DNA of 64,000 bases from Streptomyces ferrugineus (GTDB lineage: Bacteria > Actinomycetota > Actinomycetes > Streptomycetales > Streptomycetaceae), in the NCBI RefSeq assembly GCF_015160855.1, contig NZ_CP063373.1, positions 9,461,001 to 9,525,000 on the forward strand. The letters run 5' to 3'. Made by a program: the position numbers and the translations under genes. Below, piece after piece: positions 44,628 to 53,704 of this stretch; position 1 is the first letter of the stretch, and each line of letters starts with the position of its first letter. Under the pieces are notes generated by a model, which saw only the letters and a list, made by a program, of their open reading frames with translations, was not told where the DNA came from and did not search any database.

Positions 44628-45401
44628 CTAACGGCTCATGCGCGCGAACCGTCGTACGGCCAGTGGGAAGAACACCGCCAGGAGGACCAGCGGCCATACG
44701 ATCGCCGCCGCCAGGTGCGCGGTGCCCGTGCCGGCGAACAGGTCCCGTACGGCCGTCGCCGTGTGGGACATCGGGTTCCGGTCGACGACCGCGGCCAGCC
44801 AGCCGGGCATGGACTCGGGCAGGGCGAGCGCGTTGGACAGGAAGGCGATCGGCCAGACCAGGATCTGCACCGCCTGCACCATCTCCGGCCTGCCGGCCAC
44901 CAGCGCCAGATGGATGCCGATCCACAGCATGGCGAAGCGGAAGAGCAGCAGCAGCCCGAAGGCGCCCAGGAAGGCCCCGGGGCCGCCGTCCACGCGCCAG
45001 CCGAGGGCGTGGCCGACGCCCATGAGGACGAGCAGCGCCAGCGCCGACTGGAGCATGTCGGCTGCGGAACGGCCCACCAGGACGGCCCCGTTGGTCATCG
45101 GCATGGACCGGAAGCGGTCGATCACACCCTTGTTGAGGTCCTGGGTGACCGCGATCATCGTGCCCTCCAGTCCGAAGGCCATGGTGAGCGCGAGCATCCC
45201 GGGGACGAGATAGTCGATGTAGGAGCCCTCGACCCCCCGGCCGCCGCCGATCAGATAGCCGAACATCAGCAGCAGCATCACGGGAAAGACCAGGTTGACC
45301 ACGACCTGCACGGGCTGCCGCGCCCAGTGGGCGAGTTCGCGGCGGGTCATGGTCCAGGAGTCGGTCAGCGCGTGCGCGCCGGCGTTCGTGCTCATACTCA
45401 T
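44628..45401 (-). CDS. ABC-2 type drug exporter permease (DrrB-like)
   Basis: 257 residues with six membrane helices. [22 protein letters not shown] starts the ABC-2 domain and [34 protein letters not shown] is the conserved coupling region. Its ATG overlaps the ATPase stop as ATGA. Together they should export a hydrophobic compound; the substrate is unknown. Confidence 0.9.
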   Translation of the reverse strand: MSMSTNAGAHALTDSWTMTRRELAHWARQPVQVVVNLVFPVMLLLMFGYLIGGGRGVEGSYIDYLVPGMLALTMAFGLEGTMIAVTQDLNKGVIDRFRSMPMTNGAVLVGRSAADMLQSALALLVLMGVGHALGWRVDGGPGAFLGAFGLLLLFRFAMLWIGIHLALVAGRPEMVQAVQILVWPIAFLSNALALPESMPGWLAAVVDRNPMSHTATAVRDLFAGTGTAHLAAAIVWPLVLLAVFFPLAVRRFARMSR

Positions 45402-46363
45402 ACGGGCTCCTTCACTCGGTGCTCGTCCTCGGTGAGGCGCAGGAACACCTCGTCCAGCGTCGGCCGGCGCAGGGCGATGTCCGCCGCCTCTATTCCGGCC
45501 GCCTCCAGGGCCCGTACGACGCCGGAGAGCGCCGCCATCCGGTCGGTGACCGGGGCGCTGAGCAGGCGGCGGTCGGTGTCGACGGAGACGCCCGACGCGG
45601 GGACCGGCAACAGGGCGACCGCCGCGCCCAGTTGCCCGGCGTCGCGCAGGACGACGTCGATGCGGTCGCCGCCGGTCAGTGCCTTCAGCTCGTCCGACGT
45701 GCCGTCGGCGATGACCCGGCCGGCGTCCACGACCGAGATGCGGTCGGCGAGTTGGTCGGCCTCCTCCAGGTACTGGGTGGTGAGCAGGACCGTGGTGCCG
45801 CCGCCGACGAGGGAGCGGACGGCGGACCAGACCTCGGCGCGGCCGCGCGGGTCGAGTCCGGTGGTGGGTTCGTCGAGGAAGAGCACCTCCGGGTCGGTGA
45901 TGAGTGAGGCGGCCAGGTCCAGCCGGCGGCGCATGCCTCCGCTGTACTGCTTGACCGGCTTGCGGCCGGTGTCGGCCAGGCCGAAGCGCTCCAGGAGTTC
46001 GTCGGCGCGCACGCGCGCGCGGCGGGCGCCGAGGTGGTGGAGGCGGCCGAACATCTCCAGGTTCTGATGGCCGCCCAACTCCTCGTCCACGGCCGCGTGC
46101 TGGCCGAGCAGGCCGATGCGCAGGCGCACCTCGTACGCGTGGCGCACCACGTCGTGCCCGGCCACCTCGACGTGGCCGCCGTCCGGCCGCAGCAGGGTGG
46201 ACAGGATCCGGACCAGGGTGGTCTTGCCGGCCCCGTTCGGGCCGAGCACTGCGTGCACGGTGCCGTGCGCGACCGTGAGGTCGAGCCCGTCCAGTGCGTT
46301 CTTGCCGGCTTTGCCGCCGTACTTCTTGCGTGCCCCTTCGACGGTGATCGCCGCGTCGGCCAC
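45398..46363 (-). CDS. ABC drug exporter ATP-binding protein (DrrA-like)
   Basis: 321 residues. Walker [11 protein letters not shown], signature [12 protein letters not shown], Walker [14 protein letters not shown], and a DrrA-type C-terminal domain ending with [14 protein letters not shown]. The GTG at 46363 (with GAGGGAGAA before it) is preferred to a TTG at 46384. The proximal operator at 46378-46393 lies immediately upstream of this start, so repression by the PadR protein is likely. Confidence 0.92.
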   Translation of the reverse strand: MADAAITVEGARKKYGGKAGKNALDGLDLTVAHGTVHAVLGPNGAGKTTLVRILSTLLRPDGGHVEVAGHDVVRHAYEVRLRIGLLGQHAAVDEELGGHQNLEMFGRLHHLGARRARVRADELLERFGLADTGRKPVKQYSGGMRRRLDLAASLITDPEVLFLDEPTTGLDPRGRAEVWSAVRSLVGGGTTVLLTTQYLEEADQLADRISVVDAGRVIADGTSDELKALTGGDRIDVVLRDAGQLGAAVALLPVPASGVSVDTDRRLLSAPVTDRMAALSGVVRALEAAGIEAADIALRRPTLDEVFLRLTEDEHRVKEPV

Positions 46364-46377
46364 TGCTTCTCCCTCGC

Positions 46378-46393
46378 TAGTCAAACTTGACTA
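46378..46393. promoter_or_regulatory. Palindromic operator 1 before the ABC genes
   Basis: TAGTCAA-AC-TTGACTA, 7-bp arms with a 2-bp centre. The second copy starts 46 bp away. Confidence 0.65.
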
Positions 46394-46423
46394 CCCGCTC
46401 GAAGGTAAACCAGCCTCCAGGGT

Positions 46424-46439
46424 TAGTCAAACTTGATTA
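46424..46439. promoter_or_regulatory. Palindromic operator 2 before the ABC genes
   Basis: TAGTCAA-AC-TTGATTA, the same site with one changed base, 9 bp after the PadR stop codon. Two copies in an 85-bp gap between the PadR and ABC genes suggest a PadR operator. Confidence 0.65.
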
Positions 46440-46448
46440 GAGCCTGGA

Positions 46449-47090
46449 CTAGAGAGCGTCCTCGGGATGGGACTCCCCCGTCGCGTACGGGTTCTCCTCG
46501 CCCTCGGCCAGTACGCCGACGAACGGGTCGCCCTCGTCGGCGAACGTGTAGGCGCCCTTCTCCAGCCGCTCGATCAGCCCGCCGGTCCAGGTTCTCTCGG
46601 AGTCCGCCGTGTGGACCCACATGTTCATGATCTCGCCGATGTGGCCGAGCTGCTCGGGCCCGTCCTCGGGCACGTAGTGGGCCACGACGGAGGCCCGCCA
46701 CTCCTCGATCCGCCGGGTCCGCTCCTTCAGGAGCGTCACGGCCTCGGCCCTCGGCAGATCGACCATGAAGCCGACGGCTGCCGTCTTCACATCTCCCCGC
46801 TGGTCGTACGTGACCAGCGCGTCCCGCAGCAGCGTGAAGTACTCCTCGGTGCCGGCGTCCGTGAGTTCGTACTCCACGCGCGGCGGGCCGCCCGCCGTGG
46901 ACGGCGCGATCTCGTGGGCGTGCAGCAGGCCCTGCTTCGCCATCTGCTTCAGCGCGTGGTAGATCGAGCCGGGCTTGGCGTTGGACCACTCGTGCGCGCC
47001 CCAGTACTCCAGGTCGTTGCGCACCTGGTAGCCGTGGGCGCGGCCGTGCATACGGACCGCGCCGAGCACGAGGAGACGGATCGCTGACAT
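46449..47090 (-). CDS. PadR-family transcriptional regulator
   Basis: 213 residues. The N-terminal winged helix starts MSAIRLLVLGAVRMHGRAHGYQV, with the wing GPPRVEYELTDAG; the C-terminal part is a long dimerisation region (helix EAVTLLKERTRRIEEW). PadR proteins commonly repress adjacent drug-ABC genes and release DNA on binding the drug. The gene lies directly upstream of the ABC pair on the same strand. Confidence 0.92.
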   Translation of the reverse strand: MSAIRLLVLGAVRMHGRAHGYQVRNDLEYWGAHEWSNAKPGSIYHALKQMAKQGLLHAHEIAPSTAGGPPRVEYELTDAGTEEYFTLLRDALVTYDQRGDVKTAAVGFMVDLPRAEAVTLLKERTRRIEEWRASVVAHYVPEDGPEQLGHIGEIMNMWVHTADSERTWTGGLIERLEKGAYTFADEGDPFVGVLAEGEENPYATGESHPEDAL

Positions 47091-47108
47091 GCGGTCCAGG
47101 TTATGACC

Positions 47109-47645
47109 TCACATTCCGGCGAGAGCAACCAGCTCAAAGGCCGTCTTCCCGTCCAGGGACTCCCGGATGACATCCGCGTGCCCCGCGTGCCGGGCCGTCT
47201 CGCGGATCAGGTGCAGCACCAGCCAGCGCATCGACACGCGGCCCCCCGGCGGGAACCACGGCTGGTCCGGCAGGGCGAAGGTGTCGTCGAGGCTCGGTAC
47301 GGAGCGGATGAACGCCTCCGTGTCCGCGGCCACCTTCTCCCAGTACGCGAGCTGCGACTCGACGCTCTCGCCTGCCACGAGGACGAAGCACTCGTGCCAG
47401 TTGCTCTCGTCGCGCTCGATGGCCGGCGCCTCACCCTTGGCCCGCGCGACCCAGCCCTGCTCGACCTCTGCGACATGCTTGACCAGCCCCGCGAGGGACA
47501 GCTCGCTCACACTGGGACGGCAGCTCGCCTGCTCGTCCGTCAGCCCGAGCACCGCCCGCCGGATCCCGCCGCGCTGCTCCGCCAGGAAGGAGAGCAGGGC
47601 CCCGCGCTCGTCGCCGTACTCCTCGGCCGGAACGTGAGTGACCAT
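47109..47645 (-). CDS. DinB-family protein (DUF664 type)
   Basis: 178 residues, four-helix DinB fold. Metal-ligand positions can be seen in LVKHVAEVEQGW and in HLIRETARHAGHADVIRE. The family includes mycothiol- and bacillithiol-dependent transferases; a mycothiol-linked role is possible in an actinomycete but is inference. GTG at 47642 is an alternative start. Confidence 0.85.
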   Translation of the reverse strand: MVTHVPAEEYGDERGALLSFLAEQRGGIRRAVLGLTDEQASCRPSVSELSLAGLVKHVAEVEQGWVARAKGEAPAIERDESNWHECFVLVAGESVESQLAYWEKVAADTEAFIRSVPSLDDTFALPDQPWFPPGGRVSMRWLVLHLIRETARHAGHADVIRESLDGKTAFELVALAGM

Positions 47646-47762
47646 GACCGCCGCCTTTCGCCGGAACGGGGGCCCTCGCCCCCTGACACCGATGAAGCTA
47701 CGGGCCCTTGCGGTCAGGTTCGGTCCGCAAAGGGCAAGGTGTGTGCTCCGAGCGGCCGGCCC

Positions 47763-48627
47763 TCAGCCCAGGTGGCGGTGGAGGAAGTCCGCGGTCGCCC
47801 GGGTCGCCTGGCCCACATGGGGGTCGACGTCGTACAGGTCGATGTGCTGTTCGCAGTCGAGCCGGCGGATCTCCTTCGGTCCGGCGGCCCGCTCGTACAT
47901 CGCGTCGGCGAGTTCCGGCGGGCAGTAGTCGTCCGCCTTGCCGTGCACGATCAACAGCGGTGTGGCGCCCAGCAGTTCGGCGGCGCCCAGGGCGTCGAAG
48001 GTCATCAGCGAGTGCAGCGAGCCACGGGTGACGCGATTGGCCCAGTGCGGGGCGGCGCCGCGCCCGGTGCCGTAGTACGCGTACGGCTCCGCACCGGACA
48101 TGGCCGCCTCCCCGCCGCCGGGCGCGACGGCGGGCAGCGTCTCGTCGTACCGCTCCAGGAACGAGGCCAGGGCGGTGCGGTAGGCGTCGACACCCATGCC
48201 CCGGGCGAACCACGCCGGACTGTTGTACGCCCCCGCGATCCCGGCCACCGCCCGCACCCGGGGGTCCGTGGCCGCCGCCCAGGCAGATGCCGACCAGGCC
48301 GACGCGGTCCTCGGCCACCTCCGTACGACGGGCCAGCGTCCCGACGGCGGCCCGCAGATCGGCCAGCTTCCCCTGGCTGTCCTCATGGCCGCTCCGCCCC
48401 GGGCTCTCGCCGAAGCCACGGTGGTCGAAGGCGAGGGTGACGAACCCGGATGCCGTGAGCCGTTCCGCGTACACGCCGGTGACCTGCTCCTTCACCCCGG
48501 TGAACGGTCCGGTGAGGGCCACAGCGGGAAACGGTCCCGGCCCGTCGGGCAACCGCAGCTCACCGACCAGCTCCCGCCCGTCCGCCAGTCCGTCCGCGGT
48601 GAAGGTGATCCGCTCCAAAACCGTCAT
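47763..48627 (-). pseudogene. Alpha/beta hydrolase (dienelactone-hydrolase-like), frameshifted
   Basis: The frame from the ATG at 48627 is normal through GLVGICLGGG, the nucleophile elbow, and then turns into Arg/Gly-rich nonsense. The expected continuation TDPRVRAVAGIAGAYNSPAW to HLG is in another frame, ending at 47763. At the junction (48270-48281) the sequence jumps from one GGCGGC run to another, so about 20 bases were probably lost between short repeats. Catalytic Asp and His are in the second frame. A sequencing error is less likely but possible. The start overlaps the stop of the metallo-hydrolase gene as ATGA. Confidence 0.75.
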
Positions 48628-49460
48628 CCCCCAGCTCCTTCGGCCAGTTCCCGGGCGACCGCGTCGGCGCCGAGCCCGACCATCCAGGACAGCGCCGCCT
48701 GCGGCAGGAACGCCTCCATCTGCCGGGTGAGCTCGGCCTTCTGCTCCTCCGTCAGGGACGGGCGGCCATCGGCGATACGGAGCACCGACTGCCGGAACGC
48801 CAGCAGGTATCGGCGCTGGGCGGACAGCAACCCGGTGTCGGCGGGTGCGCCGTGCCCGGGATGAAGCGGCACCCCGGCCAGCTCACGCTCCAGCCGGTCC
48901 AGCAGCGCCAGCCACGCACCGGTATGGCCGTCCGCGGTGTACGGGTGCATCAGATCACCGAAGGCCAGGTCGCCGATGAAGGCGGCGCGCTCGGCGCCGG
49001 CCTCGACCATCAGGTAGGAGTCGGCATGGCTCTCCCCCGCCCCCAGCTCGCGGAGGGTGATCCGCAGCCCGCCCAGTTCCACGGCGCCGCCGTCGCCCAG
49101 GAGGTGCTCCGGTATCCGGTAGCGGTCCGGCCACTCGCTCCCGTACACCGGCTGCCACTGCTCCCGCTTGGGTTCGGCGATCTCCGCGATGGTCTTGGCC
49201 ACGGCCGCGCCCGCATAGACCGGTACGTCGTCGCCGACCGCGTACGGCAGCCCGTTGAAGTGGTCGGGATGGGCGTGGGTGACGAAACAGGCGAGGACCG
49301 GGCCGTCCAACGCGGCTGCGCGCTCGGCGATGGCACGGCCGTCGGAGACCCGCAGCCCGGCGTCGACCAGCACCACGCCGTCCGGGGTTTGCAGCAGATA
49401 GGAGTTGGCGAAAATGCCCAACTCGTCCGCGGTGTAGGTGTGAATGGCAAGATCGGTCAT
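48624..49460 (-). CDS. MBL-fold metallo-hydrolase
   Basis: 278 residues. The zinc motif THAHPDHFNG (H62, H64, D66, H67), GESHADSYL and PLHPGHGAPADT are the metal-binding parts. DxHxDH hydrolases include glyoxalase II, lactonases and quorum-quenching enzymes; the substrate here is unknown. First gene of a two-gene unit with the broken hydrolase, divergent from the HxlR gene. Confidence 0.87.
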   Translation of the reverse strand: MTDLAIHTYTADELGIFANSYLLQTPDGVVLVDAGLRVSDGRAIAERAAALDGPVLACFVTHAHPDHFNGLPYAVGDDVPVYAGAAVAKTIAEIAEPKREQWQPVYGSEWPDRYRIPEHLLGDGGAVELGGLRITLRELGAGESHADSYLMVEAGAERAAFIGDLAFGDLMHPYTADGHTGAWLALLDRLERELAGVPLHPGHGAPADTGLLSAQRRYLLAFRQSVLRIADGRPSLTEEQKAELTRQMEAFLPQAALSWMVGLGADAVARELAEGAGG

Positions 49461-49499
49461 GACCCCGACGCTAGAGGCGCACAGCACCCCGGAACAGAA

Positions 49500-49515
49500 G
49501 GCACTTGGAAGTGCC
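49500..49515. promoter_or_regulatory. Palindromic operator between MBL hydrolase and HxlR gene
   Basis: GGCACTT-GG-AAGTGCC, 7-bp arms, in the middle of the 80-bp divergent gap; it can serve both promoters. Confidence 0.65.
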
Positions 49516-49540
49516 CTTCCACGGAAGGAGCGTCACCGTC

Positions 49541-49879
49541 ATGGCCCTGGTCATACCCGACGTGCTCGACCCCGGATGCGCGACACGGCAGGCGCTGGAG
49601 CGGCTCGGCAGCAAATGGCGTGTCCTGCTGATCTACGCCCTGCTCGCCGGCCCGCAGCGGCACGCCCAGCTACGCCGCCGGCTGCCCGGCATCACCCAGA
49701 AAGTGCTCACCGAGACGCTGCGCGGCATGGCCGAAGACGGCCTGATCGAGCGCCGCGTCCTCAAGGAGGACCCACCCGCGCACGTGGAGTACGCCCTCAC
49801 CGAACTCGGCAAGACGCTGCGGGAACCGCTGGCCGCGATCTGCGACTGGGCCACTGCTCACACAGCGGTTCGCCCTTGA
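49541..49879 (+). CDS. HxlR-family transcriptional regulator
   Basis: 112 residues, a single winged helix: ALERLGSKWRVLLIYALL, RLPGITQKVLTETLRGMAEDGLIER and the wing PPAHVEYALTELG. HxlR proteins often sense aldehydes, quinones or oxidants and control a divergent gene. GAAGGAG is upstream of the ATG at 49541. The likely targets are the MBL hydrolase gene and its own promoter. Confidence 0.9.
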   Translation: MALVIPDVLDPGCATRQALERLGSKWRVLLIYALLAGPQRHAQLRRRLPGITQKVLTETLRGMAEDGLIERRVLKEDPPAHVEYALTELGKTLREPLAAICDWATAHTAVRP

Positions 49880-49882
49880 CCC

Positions 49883-49996
49883 CCGTGACAAACGACGACC
49901 AGCCGGACGCCTGCTCCGGTACGTGCTGGCCCGGACGAGCGAGGCGCTGACCGACGTACGCCGGATCGCGGTGAACCGTGGCGCCGGGCCGTAAGG
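49883..49996 (+). pseudogene. Possible C-terminal gene remnant
   Basis: A plus-strand frame without start, ending TAA at 49994-49996, reads RLLRYVLARTSEALTDVRR and has strong G/C third positions over its last 25 codons, unlike random intergenic DNA. It may be the end of a deleted gene. I cannot identify it. Confidence 0.25.
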
Positions 49997-50018
49997 CCCG
50001 ACCCTCCTGCGACGCCGC

Positions 50019-51482
50019 TCAGAACGGGAACCCGCTCCGGCCGTGCTGTACCGAGATCCACTTCATCGTCGTGAACGAGTCCAGCATCGTCTCGCCGTTC
50101 AGACGGCCCAGGCCGGAGTGCTTCTCGCCGCCGAAGGGGACGATCGGCTCGTCGTGGACGGTGCCGTCGTTGACGTGGAACATGCCGGTGTCGATCTGCT
50201 TGGCGAAGGAGACGCCCCGCTCGATGTTCCCGGTGTGGACGGCGCCGCTCAGGCCGTACGGGGTGTCGTTGACCAGGCGTACGGCCTCCTCCTCGCCGTC
50301 GAACGGGATGAGGAAGGCGACCGGGCCGAAGACCTCCTGCCGCAGCAGGGGCGAGTCGGCCGGGAGGCCGGTCAGGACCGACGGCTCGACCAGGTTGTCC
50401 GTCGTCGTGCCGTGCACGAGGGCCGTCGCGCCCTCGGTGATCGCCTGCTCGACGGTGGCCGAAAGCGCGTCCGCCTGCGAGGAGTTGATGACCGGGCCGA
50501 TGACGGTCTCCGGGTCGCGCGGGTCGCCGGCCCTCAGGGTCTTCACCTTGGCGACGAACTTCTCGGTGAACTCGTCCGCGATCGAGCGGTCCACGAGGAC
50601 GCGGTTCGCGGCCATGCAGACCTGGCCCTGATGGACGTAGCGGCTGAAGACCGCCGCGTCGACCGCGTAGTCGATGTCGGCGTCGTCGAGGACCACCAGC
50701 GCGCTGTTGCCGCCGAGTTCGAGGACCGAGCGCTTGAAGTGCGAGGCGCAGACGGTGGCGACATGGCGGCCGACCTTGTCGGAGCCGGTGAAGGAGATGA
50801 CCTTCGGGATCGGGTGCTCGATGAAGGCGTCGCCGATCTCGGCGATGTCCGTGATGACGACATTGAGCAGACCGGCGGGCAGGCCCGCGTCCTCGAAGAT
50901 CTTCGCGACCAGGGAGCCGCCGCAGATCGGCGTGTTCTGGTGCGGCTTGAGGACCACGGCGTTGCCGAGCGCGAGGGCCGGGGCCACCGACTTGATCGAG
51001 AGGAGGAAGGGGAAGTTGAAGGGGCTGATGACGCCCACGACGCCGACCGGGACGCGGTAGACACGGTTCTCCTTGCCGTCCACCGGCGAGGGGATGATCT
51101 TTCCCTCGGGGCGCAGCGCCAGGTGGACCGCCTCGCGCAGGAACTCCTTGGCGAGGTGGAGTTCGAACGCCGCCTTCAGCCGGGTGCCGCCGAGCTCGGC
51201 GATGATCACCTCGGCGATCTCCTGCTCGCGGTCCTCGATCAGACGCAGCGCCTTCTCGAAGACGGCACGGCGGGCGTACGGATTGGTGGTGGCCCACTGC
51301 TTCTGGGCGCGGGCGGCCGCCTTGTAGGCGTCGTCGACCTCGTCGACCGTGGCTATGGTGATCGACGCCAGCTTCTCGCCGTCGTACGGGTTGAAGTCGA
51401 TGATGTCCCAGGAGCCGGTACCCGGACGCCACTCACCGTCGATGTACTGCTGAGCCAGCTCGGTGAAGTAGGACGACGACAT
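50019..51482 (-). CDS. Aldehyde dehydrogenase (vanillin/benzaldehyde dehydrogenase-like)
   Basis: 487 residues. NAD-dependent oxidation of an aldehyde to the acid. FNFPFLLSIKSVAPALALGN and FTGSDKVGRHV bind NAD; the general base is E255 in VLELGGN and the nucleophile C289 in HQGQVCMAA. Closest in feel to the aromatic aldehyde dehydrogenases of Streptomyces; the substrate is not shown by the sequence. Start MSSSYFTELA is the ATG ending at 51482. Confidence 0.9.
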   Translation of the reverse strand: MSSSYFTELAQQYIDGEWRPGTGSWDIIDFNPYDGEKLASITIATVDEVDDAYKAAARAQKQWATTNPYARRAVFEKALRLIEDREQEIAEVIIAELGGTRLKAAFELHLAKEFLREAVHLALRPEGKIIPSPVDGKENRVYRVPVGVVGVISPFNFPFLLSIKSVAPALALGNAVVLKPHQNTPICGGSLVAKIFEDAGLPAGLLNVVITDIAEIGDAFIEHPIPKVISFTGSDKVGRHVATVCASHFKRSVLELGGNSALVVLDDADIDYAVDAAVFSRYVHQGQVCMAANRVLVDRSIADEFTEKFVAKVKTLRAGDPRDPETVIGPVINSSQADALSATVEQAITEGATALVHGTTTDNLVEPSVLTGLPADSPLLRQEVFGPVAFLIPFDGEEEAVRLVNDTPYGLSGAVHTGNIERGVSFAKQIDTGMFHVNDGTVHDEPIVPFGGEKHSGLGRLNGETMLDSFTTMKWISVQHGRSGFPF

Positions 51483-51583
51483 GTGATCCCTCAATCCCTA
51501 GCAGACACCCGGTCGACTGATCACTCAAGCAGGATCGCCTTGATCGTCTTCACGGCCTGATCACACGTCATCGTACTTGTGTT

Positions 51584-52444
51584 TCAGGAGAGTTGAAGGA
51601 GTCCTCGGAGAAGATCCCGGCTCTCGTCCGGGCCCGGGCTGTCCTGCTGGAGCTCCTTCAGCGCCTTCTCGTACTGGGCGACGTCCTCGTGCTTGTCGAG
51701 GTAGAGGGCGCTGGTGAGCTGCTCCAGGTAGACGACGTCCGACAGGTCGGACTCGGGGAAGCTGAGGATGGTGAAGGCGCCGGACTCTCCCGAGTGGCCG
51801 CCGAAGCCGAACGGCATGATCTGCAGCCGTACGTTGGGCCGCTGGGAGACCTCGATCAGATGCTGCAGCTGGCCGCGCATCACCTCGCGGTCGCCGTAGG
51901 GGCGGCGCAGGGCGGCCTCGTCCAGCACGATGTGGAACTCGGGGGCGCTCTCGGCGACGAGGTACTTCTGCCGCTCCAGGCGCAGCGCCACGCGCTTTTC
52001 GACGTCGGCCGCGCTCGCGCCCTTCATACCGCGCCTGACGACCGCGCGGGCGTACGCCTCGGTCTGCAACAGGCCGTGCACGAACTGCACTTCGTACGCC
52101 CGGATGAGGCTGGCCGCGCCCTCCAGGCCGACATACGTGGGGAACCAGCTCGGCAGGACGTCGGAGTAGCTGTGCCACCAGCCGGCGACGTTGGCCTCGC
52201 GGGCGAGGGAGAGGAGCGAGGCGCGCTCCTGCTCGTCCGTGATGCCGTACAGCGTCAGCAGGTCCTCGACGTCACGTGTCTTGAAGCTCACCCGGCCCAG
52301 CTCCATACGGCTGATCTTCGACTCCGAAGCGCGGATGGAGTATCCCGCCGCCTCGCGCGTGATCCCTCGCGCTTCCCGCAGTCGCCTCAGTTGCGAGCCG
52401 AGCAGCATGCGCCGCACCACCGATCCGGGCTCTCCCGCGCTCAC
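51584..52444 (-). CDS. XRE-family regulator with DUF5753 (WhiJ-like)
   Basis: 286 residues. Helix-turn-helix at about residues 17-55 (LRRLREARGITREAAGYSI, then ESKISRMELGR), then the DUF5753 domain typical of WhiJ-like proteins (YVGLEGAASLIRAYEVQF, LQTEAYARAVV, LQIMPFG, VVYLEQLT). Such genes occur with a DUF397 gene and an anti-sigma-like ATPase and affect development in Streptomyces. GTG start with GGGGAGG upstream. Members of the same cluster follow at 52742 and 53367. Confidence 0.88.
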   Translation of the reverse strand: MSAGEPGSVVRRMLLGSQLRRLREARGITREAAGYSIRASESKISRMELGRVSFKTRDVEDLLTLYGITDEQERASLLSLAREANVAGWWHSYSDVLPSWFPTYVGLEGAASLIRAYEVQFVHGLLQTEAYARAVVRRGMKGASAADVEKRVALRLERQKYLVAESAPEFHIVLDEAALRRPYGDREVMRGQLQHLIEVSQRPNVRLQIMPFGFGGHSGESGAFTILSFPESDLSDVVYLEQLTSALYLDKHEDVAQYEKALKELQQDSPGPDESRDLLRGLLQLS

Positions 52445-52640
52445 GTTCGCCAGCCTCCCCAACCGTCTTCAGGGCCCGCAGTCTGCCACTAAATCACTCC
52501 GAGCAGTACTCGTCCGATTACAGAGATGGAAAGAAGACAAGGATTCCTCGCAGGGAACGGTCTCCGGAAGGCAAGGAGAGCGGTTGAAGTTGGCGGAAAA
52601 AATGGCCAACAAGCGGTACGGGAGTGGCCAATTCGGTCAC

Positions 52641-52673
52641 GTGCACGTGCATCTGCCCTTGCATCTGCTCTGC
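52641..52673 (+). promoter_or_regulatory. Shared upstream element, copy 1 (ATPase gene)
   Basis: 33-bp element beginning GTGCACGTGCATCTGC, about 70-100 bp before the ATPase start. The same 16 bases and 25 of 33 positions recur before the DUF397 gene. It is built of TGCA-N2-TGC steps. Confidence 0.7.
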
Positions 52674-52741
52674 GCATCAGAAACCATGGTCCCGCGCAAC
52701 CGCTGCATCGCAACGACCGCGAACTCCCGGGAGTGCCTCGC

Positions 52742-53263
52742 ATGGGGACGAATGGATCGACCATGCTCGAGCCGTTAAGGCAGGGCCTTCCGCCACTGGA
52801 TCCCGCAGCCGTCTCCAACGCCGCGTCCTGCGCCCTGCCCGCCCGTTACGAAGCGGTGCGTGAGGCCAGGAAGTTCACCGGACGGACCCTGGACCAGTGG
52901 GAACTCGGCTATCGGTTCGACGACGTGTGCCTCGTGGTGTCGGAGCTGGTGACGAACGCGCTGCGGCATGCGCTGCCGGCCGGTGCCGCGCGGCTGCCCG
53001 ACCAGACGCCGCCGGTGCGGTTGCATCTGATGCGGTGGACCGAGCGGCTGGTGTGCGCGGTGCGCGATCCCAGCCATGACAGTCCGGTCGCGCGCGATTC
53101 CGACGACTTCTCGGCCGAGTCCGGGCGCGGGTTGTTCCTTGTCGACTCCTTCAGCGACGGCTGGGGATGGCATCCGCTGGCGGGAACGCTCAGCGGGAAG
53201 GTGGTCTGGGCGCTGTTCCGGCTGCAACCGGGGCAGGGGGCCGCGGGGGGATCGGCGGACTGA
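52742..53263 (+). CDS. Anti-sigma-factor-like ATP-binding protein with a TTA codon (AbaA-like cluster)
   Basis: 173 residues. A HATPase_c domain of the RsbW/SpoIIAB type: VCLVVSELVTNALRHA is the N box (Asn for Mg-ATP) and AESGRGLFLVDSFSDGWGW the G region. The phosphotransfer His is absent, so it is a kinase of anti-anti-sigma factors or a binding protein. Codon 12 is TTA (52775-52777), needing the bldA tRNA. The ATG at 52742 is used; one at 52763 also leaves the TTA in the gene. Confidence 0.87.
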   Translation: MGTNGSTMLEPLRQGLPPLDPAAVSNAASCALPARYEAVREARKFTGRTLDQWELGYRFDDVCLVVSELVTNALRHALPAGAARLPDQTPPVRLHLMRWTERLVCAVRDPSHDSPVARDSDDFSAESGRGLFLVDSFSDGWGWHPLAGTLSGKVVWALFRLQPGQGAAGGSAD

Positions 53264-53366
53264 TGGGCCGCGGGGCTGGACGGTGCCGTGGTTCTACGCG
53301 CGTTACGGAGCGATAGGCGCCGATTGTCCTGAGTTGTACGCCGGTTCTGGCGGGAGTCGCTGCCGG

Positions 53367-53609
53367 TCAGCTCGTGACCAGGTGGTCGAACTCGCCGTCC
53401 TTGACACCCAGGAGCATGGCCTCGATCTCGGCGCGGGTGTAGACGAGCGCCGGGCCGTCCGGGAAGCGGGAGTTGCGTACGGCGACGTCTCCACCGGGTA
53501 GCCGCGCGAACTCCACGCAGGAGCCCTGCGAGTTGCTGTGCCTGCTCTTCTGCCAGGCCACCCCGTTCAGATCCGTGGCTGCCATGCCGTTGTACACGTC
53601 GTGGTCCAC
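53367..53609 (-). CDS. DUF397 protein (WhiJ-cluster partner)
   Basis: 80 residues. The DUF397 core is clear: VAWQKSRHSNSQGSCVEFA, then VAVRNSRFPDGPALVYTRAEIEAML. DUF397 proteins work with, or against, a cognate XRE/DUF5753 regulator such as the one at 51584. The GTG at 53609 is placed by GGGGAG 6 nt upstream; an ATG at 53645 would add 12 residues. Confidence 0.87.
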   Translation of the reverse strand: MDHDVYNGMAATDLNGVAWQKSRHSNSQGSCVEFARLPGGDVAVRNSRFPDGPALVYTRAEIEAMLLGVKDGEFDHLVTS

Positions 53610-53704
53610 AGGTCGCTCCCCGGTGGTGCGGTGGCTCGAGGCCATTGAGGCATGAGGTGGTGCAGTGATGCGGCAGTCAACTGCTTCCGGATCATAGCTC
53701 TGTT

